Position numbers and translations under genes: made by a program. DNA of 47,923 nucleotides from an uncultured Chitinophagales bacterium (GTDB lineage Bacteria; Bacteroidota; Bacteroidia; Chitinophagales; UBA2359), in assembly GCA_937927195.1 (NCBI GenBank), contig CALBCY010000324.1, positions 1 through 47,923 of the forward strand. Reading direction: 5' to 3'. Under the pieces are notes generated by a model, which saw only the letters and a list, made by a program, of their open reading frames with translations, had not been told where the DNA came from and did not search any database. Within the stretch, counting starts at the first letter, position 1; each line of letters starts with the position of its first letter. This document shows, piece by piece, positions 1-9,031 of this stretch.

Positions 1-41
1 AATCTCTCAATTCAGAGAAATTTCATTTTTTCAATCATTGT

Positions 42-1226
42 TTATAAACCATCTAGAGCATTTTCAATGTCTGCAAGCGTAGCAGGAACTGGAATAATGA
101 ATTCATTGTGGTTTTCAACGATTACATCCTCTACCAAAGCAAACTCATATTCAGGATTGTCAGGATCTTCAGACAAAGAACCAATTACGATGAAAGTAAC
201 ACTCTCTCCTATCGGCATGTTGCTTACACTAAAGTTTTCACCAGTAGGACTACCCCACAATTGAACAACTGAATTTAAATCATTGAAGACCATGAAAACA
301 ACTGCATTGGCGTTGGTAAATTTGTCAACCAAATCAACGGTTACATTGGTAAGATTGTCCTGGCCTGAAAAATAATCGCAATTGATCCAGCCAAGGTTTT
401 CAGCCAAAAGTTCATAACCAAATCCAAATTCTTGATTTCCTGTAGAATCTTCCCATTCAGAAAGCCAAATATTCATGTCTCCTTCAGATTCTAACCAATT
501 GAATGTAGGGCTATTTTCATCTCCATAAAAGAGACCCATTGCATCCGTAGCATTGTAGTCAGGAACCTGAATAGTCAAACCATAACCTGGATTCACTGTC
601 AACTCTACTTCATTTTGGAATGCTCTTATAAAAAACTCACCACCTGTTTCCAATAAATACCCATTTGAAATGGTTGGACTCGCATAACGAATCATATCGC
701 CTTTCTCATAAATTTCAATCACTTCAAAAGTTACATTTCCAGAAACTGGATTTCCATCACTAAGCAAACTATTTGGATTGGGCAAAATCCTAGTACCCTG
801 TGGGCAAAGTATTATTGGGTAATTATCTACATTCACTGTCGTAAAAAATGATTGTGGTTGAATATCATTGAAAAAATCACCAATTTCTCCTCTTATTGGA
901 TATTCACAACTCTCATCATCAACATTCGCTTCTGTATTGTAGTTATCTGCAAGGGGATCTGTGCAACCAGGAATGGTATCATTGGCATAAACGCAAGAGC
1001 CATCATCTTCTGTTGCTTCCGCATTAAAATTCGTTGCGGCTTCATCAGTACAGCCCAAAATTGGATCAATCACTACATTAGTATCACCAATAACATTCAT
1101 GGTGTCTGTGTACGTTGTATCGACGTTAACTTCGGGTAAAATCTCAGTACTGTCTTTTTTACAACCTGTATTCAGAAGAAATATAATTCCGAATACTCCT
1201 AAAATAATTCCTATATACTGTTTCAT
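42..1226 (-). CDS. Lipoprotein with two GCTD-type repeats
   Basis: A 394-residue envelope protein of unknown function. It begins with a hydrophobic signal ending at Cys22 (NTGC followed by KKDS), which fits a lipoprotein signal although the lipobox is not classical. Two repeats of the Bacteroidota type starting GCTD and ending DDGSC or DDESC lie at about residues 58-80 and 87-110. The rest (about 112-394) is beta-rich and resembles the large, poorly characterised class of Bacteroidota surface proteins with a G-N-V-T-F-E-V strand followed by 'LLETGGEFFIRAFQN'. I do not recognise a catalytic motif. It lies 147 bases downstream of the tethered barrel gene of the first sigma cassette, on the same strand, so it may be a cassette member or its target; this is inference. 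The start is the only ATG giving a signal peptide. Confidence 0.8.
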   Translation of the reverse strand: MKQYIGIILGVFGIIFLLNTGCKKDSTEILPEVNVDTTYTDTMNVIGDTNVVIDPILGCTDEAATNFNAEATEDDGSCVYANDTIPGCTDPLADNYNTEANVDDESCEYPIRGEIGDFFNDIQPQSFFTTVNVDNYPIILCPQGTRILPNPNSLLSDGNPVSGNVTFEVIEIYEKGDMIRYASPTISNGYLLETGGEFFIRAFQNEVELTVNPGYGLTIQVPDYNATDAMGLFYGDENSPTFNWLESEGDMNIWLSEWEDSTGNQEFGFGYELLAENLGWINCDYFSGQDNLTNVTVDLVDKFTNANAVVFMVFNDLNSVVQLWGSPTGENFSVSNMPIGESVTFIVIGSLSEDPDNPEYEFALVEDVIVENHNEFIIPVPATLADIENALDGL

Positions 1227-1373
1227 TTTTACTTTATTTTCTGTTAAATTTTTTGTTCTAATTTTAAAAAGCCTGTGATTAAAATTTCAGCGCTGTTCTT
1301 AATTTTGTATCGCTTTCTGTTCTACTATTAAGAGCCAGTCAATTTTAATATTGCTGCCTGAGCTTAAAAAAAA

Positions 1374-3137
1374 TTAGAAATAATATCTCCCACCCAAATA
1401 CAATCCAGCTGTCAAATGCTTCTGGATAATAGGATAGGTACTTTTTGTAATAGGATTGAATTGATAACGCACATTAGGCTCTACAATAAAGGCCCAATCT
1501 ACTCCAGTTCTAAACACCAATCCAACACTTCCATAAACACTAAGCCCTATCGTTTTATTAAAATAATTCTGAGCATTGTCTGTAATAACAACAGGATTCA
1601 GGCTCGGATCCAAAATTCTCCCTCTTTGCCTGAACAACACATTGACCAATACACCTGTATTTAGTTCCAAATTAAATTTCCCTTTTTCTATACCATAGCC
1701 AATCAAAAATGGAACATCGACCATTCTGTATTGATTATAGGATTTAGCAACCTGATTTTCCACTTGAGTAACTGTAACAACTCCGCTTAAAAAAGTAGTA
1801 TCTGCAGGACCATTAATGATGGTGTCCATGATTGGCATTTCTGATTCTGAAACAATCGTTTCAGTGCTGTATTCGAATTTTTCATTAATTTGAGCATACA
1901 TCAAACCAGATTTCAAAATCATTCCACTTGGCGTCACCAAAGAAACCCGAGCCCCACCAGAGAAGCCCAATTGCAATGTTTCAGAAGTTTCTCTCGCACC
2001 GATGTAATCACTAGGCTCCGTACTCCTTGCATTCATACTCTTAAAGGAATAATCAGGTCCCACAACTGCCTCCACTGTAAAATAAGACTTCCCTTTTTGT
2101 CCGAAATTTGCACATCCATTATCTGGTGCAACCAAAGAAGCAAGACCAATTGAGCTTTCAGAATTTGAAGCAAAAGGAGAAGCATTTGTAAACTTAGACT
2201 GCATTGACTGCATTGACTGTATTGACGGCATTGAACGCATTGACTGATTAGCCACAAGGTCAGTTCGAATAGCAAGATTGGCTTTGTTAATTATCTGTGC
2301 ACTTTTATTTGCATTTTCATTTGCATTTGCAGAATCCTCTTTTATCCCAGCAATTGTCATCTGATCTGAAACCTCTTTGTTAACAATCAATTCTTTGTCG
2401 TATTCTTCTTTTGTTTGATTGGCTTTTTCTTCGAGTTTTTTTCCTTGTGGGATTGAAAACTGAATTTGCTCTTCCTTCAACTCACTGTGCTCTGCATCCA
2501 TTTCACCATCAACTTTTATTCCTTTTAGGACATCAGTATTGATGATTTCATTTTTAGCAACCGCACTTTTAATATTGCTGCTATTTACGGTATTTGCTAC
2601 AATGGTTTTTTCTGTAAAATTCAACTTAGGATCAACAAAGACTTGATTTTTAGTTCCATTAATAGATTCGCCTTTATCGATATTTAAATCCTCTACCTCC
2701 TTCTTAAAAGAATTGTTGCCAATCTCACTTGAAGGATTTGATTGAGCCTTGGATGAAATTTCAAAACCAGCACGATCAATATTGTTGTTTGCAGCATTTC
2801 CTTGCACTTCCAAAGTCATATTTGCCTTTTGATTTGCTTCAACCTTTGAAATTCCATCAACAGCCAAATCTCCAATGGTCAAACTTGCTTGCGAAAGCTG
2901 TGCTGTTTGGCTGGCTTTGCTATCAATATTATTGTAAGAAAGAAAGCCAGTTGTGACAAGCAATAAAGCCAAAAAACTAAAACCAGCAACATTCCTGTTT
3001 AAGCGGATCTGATTCCATACTTTATGCCCAAAACTCCTTTTTTGATCAATTTGGTCAAATAAATCCATAGGAACATCCAGACTAAAATCTGCCATTTTGC
3101 CCTTGATTATATCATCCGATTTATATTGCCTATTCAT
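1374..3137 (-). CDS. Inner-membrane-tethered outer membrane beta-barrel, putative anti-sigma partner
   Basis: A 587-residue protein with unusual architecture. Residues 1-48 are polar, carry no signal peptide and contain DFSLDVPMDLFDQID; residues about 50-67 form one hydrophobic helix preceded by basic residues (RLNRN), predicting N-in/C-out topology. Residues 70-350 are a low-complexity N/S/K/Q/E-rich linker that includes SMPSIQSMQSMQS. Residues about 351-587 look like an 8-10 strand outer-membrane barrel (PorT/OMP_b-brl class) ending in LGGRYYF, with the C-terminal aromatic expected of a BAM substrate. The ATG overlaps the sigma factor stop as ATGA, so translation is probably coupled. By position and N-terminus it is the likely anti-sigma regulator of that sigma factor. 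No annotated anti-sigma domain (zinc-binding ASD, for example) is visible, so this role is inferred from synteny and from the second copy at 39453-41183. Confidence 0.8.
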   Translation of the reverse strand: MNRQYKSDDIIKGKMADFSLDVPMDLFDQIDQKRSFGHKVWNQIRLNRNVAGFSFLALLLVTTGFLSYNNIDSKASQTAQLSQASLTIGDLAVDGISKVEANQKANMTLEVQGNAANNNIDRAGFEISSKAQSNPSSEIGNNSFKKEVEDLNIDKGESINGTKNQVFVDPKLNFTEKTIVANTVNSSNIKSAVAKNEIINTDVLKGIKVDGEMDAEHSELKEEQIQFSIPQGKKLEEKANQTKEEYDKELIVNKEVSDQMTIAGIKEDSANANENANKSAQIINKANLAIRTDLVANQSMRSMPSIQSMQSMQSKFTNASPFASNSESSIGLASLVAPDNGCANFGQKGKSYFTVEAVVGPDYSFKSMNARSTEPSDYIGARETSETLQLGFSGGARVSLVTPSGMILKSGLMYAQINEKFEYSTETIVSESEMPIMDTIINGPADTTFLSGVVTVTQVENQVAKSYNQYRMVDVPFLIGYGIEKGKFNLELNTGVLVNVLFRQRGRILDPSLNPVVITDNAQNYFNKTIGLSVYGSVGLVFRTGVDWAFIVEPNVRYQFNPITKSTYPIIQKHLTAGLYLGGRYYF

Positions 3138-3670
3138 ATTACTATTTTGTAAAGTTCCTGAATTTGTTTTTGTAACATTCTTCTTGCCTTAACGAGCTGA
3201 GAACGAGATGTACCAGCTGAAATCGCCAAAGTCTCCGCTATTTCTTTGTGACTGTAACCTTCTATTACATACAAGTTGAATACAATCTTGTATCCATCTG
3301 GAAGCTGATTGATCAGTTCCAACAATTCTCTTTCACCCAATTGTTTGTAAATATCTGGTTCTTCAGAACCCTCTTGATAGGACTCCAAACCACTAATTTC
3401 TTTCTGGAAACAGCTTTTCCGATAATACTTCAAGGCTGTATTTATCATTATTCTTCTAACCCAACCTTCAAAAGAACCCTCTCCTCTGAATTTTGTGATA
3501 TTATCGAATACCTTGATAAATCCTTCTTGCAGTATATCCTTCGCTTCTTCCGGATAGCGCGCATAACGCTTGCAAACAAAAAGCATTTTACCACCAAGTA
3601 AGCCGAAAAGCTCCCTTTGACACTTTTTATTTTCGTTTATACAGCCTTTTATGATCTCTTCTAAACTCAT
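3134..3670 (-). CDS. RNA polymerase ECF-type sigma factor
   Basis: A 178-residue sigma-70 family protein of ECF size with only regions 2 and 4. Region 2 is visible at about residues 15-90, including YPEEAKDILQEGFIKVF (2.1/2.2), FRGEGSFEGWVRRIMINTAL (2.3/2.4) and a basic tail. Region 4 is at about 115-170, with LPDGYKIVFNLYVIEGYSHK followed by EIAETLAISAGTSRSQLVKA, the usual helix-turn-helix. It should direct core RNA polymerase to a small set of promoters. The gene overlaps the next gene by the ATGA of its stop, a typical sigma/anti-sigma arrangement. A TAAATTTG element about 20 bases upstream may be its own housekeeping promoter. It belongs to the same subfamily as the factor at 41183-41746. 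Confidence 0.93.
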   Translation of the reverse strand: MSLEEIIKGCINENKKCQRELFGLLGGKMLFVCKRYARYPEEAKDILQEGFIKVFDNITKFRGEGSFEGWVRRIMINTALKYYRKSCFQKEISGLESYQEGSEEPDIYKQLGERELLELINQLPDGYKIVFNLYVIEGYSHKEIAETLAISAGTSRSQLVKARRMLQKQIQELYKIVI

Positions 3671-3689
3671 TAAATTGTTTAAGACAAGT

Positions 3690-3697
3690 CAAATTTA
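3690..3697 (-). promoter_or_regulatory. Putative -7 element of first sigma cassette
   Basis: On the minus strand this reads TAAATTTG, matching the Bacteroidota -7 consensus TAnnTTTG, 20 bases before the sigma factor ATG. No good TTG -33 element is seen at the expected spacing, so the call rests on the -7 match and position alone. Confidence 0.35.
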
Positions 3698-3840
3698 CCG
3701 AACATTAGGGGCATTATTATAAAAATTATAAACAAAGCCCTAAAGTAAAGACCCGATAACTTATTTAAATGATGCCTATAAAAAGAAACTTTTTTTTTGT
3801 AAATATATTTCGCATAAAACCAGTAAATTAAGACACTGTA

Positions 3841-3867
3841 AAATGGACTCCTATTTCTAGTCCATTT
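3841..3867 (+). other. Hairpin in the leader of the 3924 gene
   Basis: A perfect 9-base inverted repeat, AAATGGACT and AGTCCATTT, with a 9-base loop, lies about 57 bases before the ATG at 3924. A longer T-rich tract does not follow directly, so it is not a clear terminator. It may be a leader structure or a binding site. Confidence 0.4.
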
Positions 3868-3923
3868 ATTTGAATGAAATACGAGATTATTAGCCCTTTT
3901 ACTAGTCCTTTTACAATAAGTTC

Positions 3924-5819
3924 ATGAAATCAACTTCGCAAACCAACCCGATAATTTATGTAATATTAGTTGGCCTATTTTTATTCGCCTCCATGTTTTT
4001 TTACGCAAGATGGGAAAAGCAAGTTACTGGGGGGGGCGATTCTTGGGGATACTATGTTTACTTACCGTCCTTGTTTATTCACAAAGACATCAAAAACCTT
4101 AAAACTTCCTTAGACATTCGGGAAAAGAATGCTCGAGGCTCCACCTTTTTAGATGAAACTGGGATTAGAAGGGCAAGTGAAGCACCTTCTGCTGGTAAAA
4201 ACAACGTGATTAAGTATACTTATGGAGTTGCATTAATGCACAGCCCCTCCTTTTTTGCCTGTCATTTCATTGGAAAAATTAGCAATGCATTTGAAACAGA
4301 TGGATTTAGCCGACCCTACATTTTTGCCCTTTATCTAAGCACTTTCTTATATGTTCTGATCGGTTTGTTTTTAATTGCCAAGGTCTTGGCTCAATCTCAT
4401 TCCTCCAAAGTAGTCTTTATTGTTCTTTTGATCCTAGGCCTTGGGACCAACCTTTACTATTTTTCGGTTTACAATAATGTAATGGCCCATCCCCTACTTT
4501 TCTTTTTATGGGCTCATTTGATATTTCAAACAGACAAATATTACAAAGACCACAAATTGTGGAGATTCCTATTGATTGCTTTTACCGTTGGTTTAATAAC
4601 CATCATTCGACCAGTTGAAGGGATTTGTATTTTGATTCCATTGTTATGGAATACCAAAGATTTAAATGGATTGTTCTTTCGGTTCATACATTTCAGAAAA
4701 AACCTTCACCACCTATTCTTGGGTGCAATCGCTGGAATTGCAGCTATTTTACCTCAGCTATTCTATTGGAAACACATCACGGGCGAATGGGTTTATTACA
4801 GCTATCCTGGGGAAGGGTTTGATTTCAGCTCTCCCGAAATAATCAATGGTCTTTTTGGATTTATGAATGGCTGGTTGCCTTACACGCCCTTGATGTTTTT
4901 CGCTCTGATTGGTTTGATGCTAATGCTTTTTAAAAGATCTGCCAATGCTTTCTTAATTGCTATTCTATTCGTTGTTCATGTCTACATAACTTATTCCTGG
5001 TGGAATTGGTACTATATAAATGGCTTTGGCTCTCGACCAATGGTAGATATTTATGCTTTAATGGCCATTCCGCTTGCTTTCTTTGTTTCTAAAATTATGT
5101 CATCAAATTCATCGACTAAGAGCAGCTGGCCCAAAGCCCTATTTTCAATAATTCTTGTCTTTTTGATGGGCGTAAATATATTTCAAACCTACCAACATTA
5201 CAAAGGTATTATGTGGACAGAATTGGGAAATTTAGCCTACTATAGACATGCTTTCACAAAATTAAATTTCAATCAAAAAATGAGTGTTGCTCTTGATTTG
5301 AACATGTACCAATACGAAGACATTGAAGACGGCCCCATAATACTCAAACAAGACTTTGAAGACGATGGATTGAATAACAAATCAGAAAAAGTCAAACATA
5401 AGGGTAAATATTCCTATAAAATCACCAAAGAAGCAGAAAAAGATTTAGGCAAAATTACCATCCCTTACAAAACATTCTTGCCGAATGTTAGTAATAACAA
5501 GTACCTCAAAGTAGGAATGTGGGTCTATGTAAATAAACAGATTTCAACTTTCTATGAGTACGACTCAATGATCATGCAATTCAATAGAGGTGAAAGAGTT
5601 TATAAGCGAAGATATCTAAGGTTAAATAACAAAAGTGGTGGGGATGGTGATTTCTCACTTTGGTATGGAAAACCAAATGAATGGAACTATGTTGAAGCCT
5701 ATTTTCAGCTAGCTACTAGATTTAGAGAAGGGGATGAAATTAACATTTGGTTTAATCACGAAAATGATCGTTCAGAGGTTTTCATTGATGATTTGGAATT
5801 AAGTGTAGCTGAACGTTAA
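3924..5819 (+). CDS. Polytopic membrane protein, possible glycosyltransferase-like, with C-terminal beta domain
   Basis: A 631-residue protein with about 11-12 predicted hydrophobic segments between residues 10 and 430. The first periplasmic loop carries GGGDSWGYYVYLPSLF, and a late loop contains WWNWYYINGFGSRPMVDIYA. Both resemble Bacteroidota integral membrane proteins distantly related to GT-C/ArnT-type glycosyltransferases, in which an acidic residue in the first loop is functional. The last 165 residues are soluble and look like a beta-sandwich (ILKQDFEDDG... FIDDLELSV). A G8 homopolymer lies in codons 36-38, in a coding sequence that otherwise avoids such runs. It is divergent from the first sigma cassette. 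The exact substrate cannot be predicted. Confidence 0.75.
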   Translation: MKSTSQTNPIIYVILVGLFLFASMFFYARWEKQVTGGGDSWGYYVYLPSLFIHKDIKNLKTSLDIREKNARGSTFLDETGIRRASEAPSAGKNNVIKYTYGVALMHSPSFFACHFIGKISNAFETDGFSRPYIFALYLSTFLYVLIGLFLIAKVLAQSHSSKVVFIVLLILGLGTNLYYFSVYNNVMAHPLLFFLWAHLIFQTDKYYKDHKLWRFLLIAFTVGLITIIRPVEGICILIPLLWNTKDLNGLFFRFIHFRKNLHHLFLGAIAGIAAILPQLFYWKHITGEWVYYSYPGEGFDFSSPEIINGLFGFMNGWLPYTPLMFFALIGLMLMLFKRSANAFLIAILFVVHVYITYSWWNWYYINGFGSRPMVDIYALMAIPLAFFVSKIMSSNSSTKSSWPKALFSIILVFLMGVNIFQTYQHYKGIMWTELGNLAYYRHAFTKLNFNQKMSVALDLNMYQYEDIEDGPIILKQDFEDDGLNNKSEKVKHKGKYSYKITKEAEKDLGKITIPYKTFLPNVSNNKYLKVGMWVYVNKQISTFYEYDSMIMQFNRGERVYKRRYLRLNNKSGGDGDFSLWYGKPNEWNYVEAYFQLATRFREGDEINIWFNHENDRSEVFIDDLELSVAER

Positions 5820-5914
5820 AGAGCCACCAATTGGCTTAAGCATCCAAATTTCCTATAGGGCAAATAGTAAAATAATAATCAAAATTAGTCAGCGGATTGT
5901 GCATCTAAAATAGC

Positions 5915-5922
5915 TACCTTTG
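5915..5922 (+). promoter_or_regulatory. Putative -7 element for dehydrogenase gene
   Basis: TACCTTTG matches TAnnTTTG and lies 94 bases upstream of the dehydrogenase ATG. A TTG at 5897-5899 is somewhat too close (15 bases) for an ideal -33 element. Confidence 0.4.
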
Positions 5923-6016
5923 ATTTTTGTTAAAATTGAAATTTCATTCCAAACAAATCGTTTGAAAAAGAGATCGAATCTAAATGTTCATCTAATCATT
6001 ATAAAAGAAATCTACT

Positions 6017-7318
6017 ATGAAAGAGCTTTTGAAGGAATTTAAAGAAAAACGTCCGGAAATAGTTTTTGAATGGAATGACCCAGAAACCGATGCCATCGGT
6101 TGGGTTGTTATCAATTCATTGAGAGGTGGTGCTGCAGGAGGTGGAACAAGAATGCGTATTGGCTTGGATCAAAAAGAAGTCGAATCTCTTGCCAAGGTAA
6201 TGGAAATCAAATTTTCGGTTTCAGGCCCACCAATTGGAGGAGCAAAATCAGGAATAAACTTCGACCCTCAAGATCCACGAAAAGATGATGTACTTCGTCG
6301 TTGGTATGCTGCCGTAACTCCATTGCTAAAACATTATTACGGAACAGGTGGCGATTTGAATGTCGATGAATTAAAGGATGTTATTCCTATAACTGAAGAC
6401 CTCGGTCTTTGGCATCCACAAGAAGGAGTTGTCAATGGTCATTTTCAACCCAGAGATCATGAAAAAATCCACCTTATCGGTCAATTGAGAACTGGAGTTT
6501 CCAAAATTGTCGAATCTCCTGAATACACGCCATCCTCCGATAGAGAAGATAAATATACAGTTGCTGACCTAATTACAGGATATGGTGTGAGCGAATCTGT
6601 AAGGCATTATTATGACATTTACCATCAATCTACCCTAAAGGATAAAAGAGTTATTATCCAAGGCTGGGGAAATGTGGCTGGAGCTGCAGCTTACTATTTG
6701 TCGCAATGTGGAGCTAGAATTGTTGGTATTATTGATAAAAATGGTGGATTAATAAACGAAGAGGGGCTAGATTTTCAAGAAGTCAAATCCTTATTCCTAA
6801 AGAGAAAAAACAATCAGCTTACAGATAAAAACATACTTTCGTTTAAAGAAACCAATGATAAAATTTGGTCTGTTCCAGTAGATATTTTTGTGCCAGGAGC
6901 GGCCTCAAGATTGGTCTCTAAAAAGAATGTTGAAGATTTGTTAAAAGGAGGATTAGAAGTTATTTCAGCTGGCGCCAATGTACCATTTATTGACAATGAT
7001 ATTTTCTTTGGTGCTACGGCACAGTTTGTCGACAAAAATTGCAGTTTGATTCCAGATTTCATTGCCAATTGTGGAATGGCCAGAGTATTCGCTTATTTAA
7101 TGAGTGAAAAAGACATTGAAATTTCAGATCAATCTATTTTTGATGATGTTTCCTTTACAATCAGAAATGCCTTGTTTGATGTATTTAGAAAAAACACATC
7201 GCGTTTAGGCATAGTCGAAAATGCTTTAACCTTGGCGCTGAGTAAGATAAACGGAAACCCATTGGGTGAGCAGGCGCGCAAAGCTGCTGGATCTGCAAGT
7301 TTTAAACATTCCACTTAG
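6017..7318 (+). CDS. Glu/Leu/Phe/Val family amino-acid dehydrogenase
   Basis: A 433-residue NAD(P)-dependent amino-acid dehydrogenase that oxidatively deaminates an amino acid (probably glutamate or a branched-chain amino acid) to a 2-oxo acid plus ammonium. The N-terminal dimerisation/catalytic domain contains GGAAGGGTRMRIGL (about 37-50), PPIGGAKSGINFDP with the likely catalytic Lys77, and YYGTGGDLNVDE (about 107-118). The Rossmann domain starts with VIIQGWGNVAGAAAYYL near residue 214. The C-terminal part contains PGAASRLV and 'IPDFIANCGMARVFAYLM'. The length fits the family. The substrate cannot be assigned from motifs seen here, so no gene symbol is given. The next gene begins 13 bases after the stop and may be cotranscribed. 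Confidence 0.9.
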   Translation: MKELLKEFKEKRPEIVFEWNDPETDAIGWVVINSLRGGAAGGGTRMRIGLDQKEVESLAKVMEIKFSVSGPPIGGAKSGINFDPQDPRKDDVLRRWYAAVTPLLKHYYGTGGDLNVDELKDVIPITEDLGLWHPQEGVVNGHFQPRDHEKIHLIGQLRTGVSKIVESPEYTPSSDREDKYTVADLITGYGVSESVRHYYDIYHQSTLKDKRVIIQGWGNVAGAAAYYLSQCGARIVGIIDKNGGLINEEGLDFQEVKSLFLKRKNNQLTDKNILSFKETNDKIWSVPVDIFVPGAASRLVSKKNVEDLLKGGLEVISAGANVPFIDNDIFFGATAQFVDKNCSLIPDFIANCGMARVFAYLMSEKDIEISDQSIFDDVSFTIRNALFDVFRKNTSRLGIVENALTLALSKINGNPLGEQARKAAGSASFKHST

Positions 7319-7331
7319 AAAGTATTAATTT

Positions 7332-7871
7332 ATGCCTTCTTTATTTTCTCATGCAATTTCATCCGTAGCCATTGGTAAAATAATGGGCCGAATTGAAGGG
7401 CTGAGGCTTTACTTATTGGGCATTTTTTGCGCTGTAATTCCGGATTTGGACGTTCTCGCATTTAAATTTGGGATTCCTTATGGTAGCCTATTCGGACACA
7501 GAGGCATCAGTCATTCCTTTTTCTTTGCCTTTGTATTGGCTGCCCTGCTTGTTTTGATATTTTACAGGAATTCTAAAATCAAACTCCTTGTTTTTCTTTT
7601 TTTGTTTCTATGCACAGCTTCACACGGAATCTTAGATGCAATGACATCAGGAGGCAAAGGAATTGCATTTTTTGCTCCTTTTGATTCGGAAAGACATTTT
7701 CTTCCTTGGCGGAAAATAAAAGTTTCTCCCATAGGAATTGAAGCATTTTTCTCAGAATGGGGCTGGCAAGTCATGAAAAGTGAATTCAAATGGATATGGT
7801 TGCCCTCTCTTTTGATCATTTCAGTCTTCGGATTGGGCCAAAAGTTTGTAAAAAACTCGCAAAGACCTTAG
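7332..7871 (+). CDS. YdjM/DUF457-like inner membrane protein (putative metal-dependent hydrolase)
   Basis: A 179-residue membrane protein of the LexA-binding, inner-membrane-associated hydrolase-like family (YdjM/YbcI, PF04307). Diagnostic motifs are MPSLFSHAISSVAIGKIMG at the N-terminus, PDLD near residue 37, GHRGISHSFFF near 56-66 and SHGILDAMTSGG near 97-108. These supply the conserved His/Asp residues expected to bind metal. About four to five hydrophobic helices are present. The family's real activity is unsettled. It follows the dehydrogenase by 13 bases, but I see no functional link. Confidence 0.85.
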   Translation: MPSLFSHAISSVAIGKIMGRIEGLRLYLLGIFCAVIPDLDVLAFKFGIPYGSLFGHRGISHSFFFAFVLAALLVLIFYRNSKIKLLVFLFLFLCTASHGILDAMTSGGKGIAFFAPFDSERHFLPWRKIKVSPIGIEAFFSEWGWQVMKSEFKWIWLPSLLIISVFGLGQKFVKNSQRP

Positions 7872-8022
7872 GAATTGCAATGGCAAATAATTTCAAACAA
7901 AACGTTTTAAAACAAGAATTACAAAATACTGATAATGACATTTTTACAATTTTTATTTTACCCTAATGTCTAAAATCTACGATCTAATACCTATCAGTAA
8001 AGTTTACTATCAAAAATAAAAG

Positions 8023-8030
8023 TATTTTTG
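8023..8030 (+). promoter_or_regulatory. Putative -7 element for yicC-gmk
   Basis: TATTTTTG matches TAnnTTTG, 41 bases before the yicC ATG. The -33 region is not a good match. This suggests a short leader for the yicC-gmk unit. Confidence 0.4.
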
Positions 8031-8071
8031 TGCAATTATTTATCAACACAGCTGAATTAAAAAAATAGCGA

Positions 8072-8944
8072 ATGGTTTATTCGATGACAGGATTTGGGGC
8101 TTCGGAAGTTATATTACCGGGAAAGAAATTGAGTTTTGAAATCAGGTCTCTCAACAGCAAGCAATTGGATATTAATATGCGATTGCCGTCTCAATATAAA
8201 AATCAGGAAATTGCACTTCGAAAAATCATCAATAAAAAGTTGAGACGAGGCAAGGTTGATGTTTATTTAAATATTGAAGTCAGTGGAGAAGAGGGTTCAA
8301 TAAATTTCAACAAAAGCCTCATGAAAGCTTATGCAGGTGAGCTTAAGTCTTTTTGTGATGAAATGGATTTGCCTCAGAATGAAATTCTCAGAACAGTGGT
8401 TATGCTTCCCAACATAATGGTAACAGATAATACATTATCTGATGGTGAAATTGAAGCTTTGGCAAATACTTGTTCAGAAGCCTTAGATGGCCTAAAAAAC
8501 TATAGAAAGGAAGAGGGGGCTATTTTAGAGCAGGACTTCATTAAACGAATCAATTTAATTTTGTCCAAATTAAAAGAGGTCACTATACTAGACCCTAAAA
8601 GAATAGAACACATTCGGGAAAGAATTTTGACTTCTCTTGAAAAGAATTACAAGGAAATTTCAAAAGATGAAAACCGCTTTGAACAAGAATTAATTTTTTA
8701 CATCGAAAAACTAGATGTAACAGAAGAGCTGGTTAGACTGGAGAACAATTGTAAACTCTTTCTAGCGGAATTAGAAAAAAATGATACGATTAAAGGAAAA
8801 AAACTTAATTTCATCTGTCAGGAAATTGGTCGTGAAATAAACACGATAGGATCAAAAGCAAATAACAAAGACATTCAGATATTGGTTGTTGAAATGAAAG
8901 ATGAGCTAGAAAAAGTTAAAGAACAACTCCTCAATGTTTTGTAA
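8072..8944 (+). CDS. yicC: YicC family endoribonuclease-like protein
   Basis: A 290-residue cytoplasmic protein of the YicC family; the E. coli homologue has been linked to endoribonuclease activity and sRNA decay. The start MVYSMTGFGASE is the family signature. The N-terminal YicC_N domain covers about residues 1-155 (EIRSLNSKQLDINMRLPSQ is typical). The C-terminal DUF1732 domain covers about 205-290, with KKLNFICQEIGREINTIGSK and the terminal VVEMKDELEKVKEQLLNVL. Full length. Guanylate kinase follows immediately, the common yicC-gmk gene order. Confidence 0.95.
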   Translation: MVYSMTGFGASEVILPGKKLSFEIRSLNSKQLDINMRLPSQYKNQEIALRKIINKKLRRGKVDVYLNIEVSGEEGSINFNKSLMKAYAGELKSFCDEMDLPQNEILRTVVMLPNIMVTDNTLSDGEIEALANTCSEALDGLKNYRKEEGAILEQDFIKRINLILSKLKEVTILDPKRIEHIRERILTSLEKNYKEISKDENRFEQELIFYIEKLDVTEELVRLENNCKLFLAELEKNDTIKGKKLNFICQEIGREINTIGSKANNKDIQILVVEMKDELEKVKEQLLNVL

Positions 8945-9031
8945 AACATAATTAATATTGCAGCTTGTTTGAGCTGGAATTGTCAATTGTTTCAAAGAGT
9001 TGTGAAAACCAAGTGGATCGAAAAACAGTAT

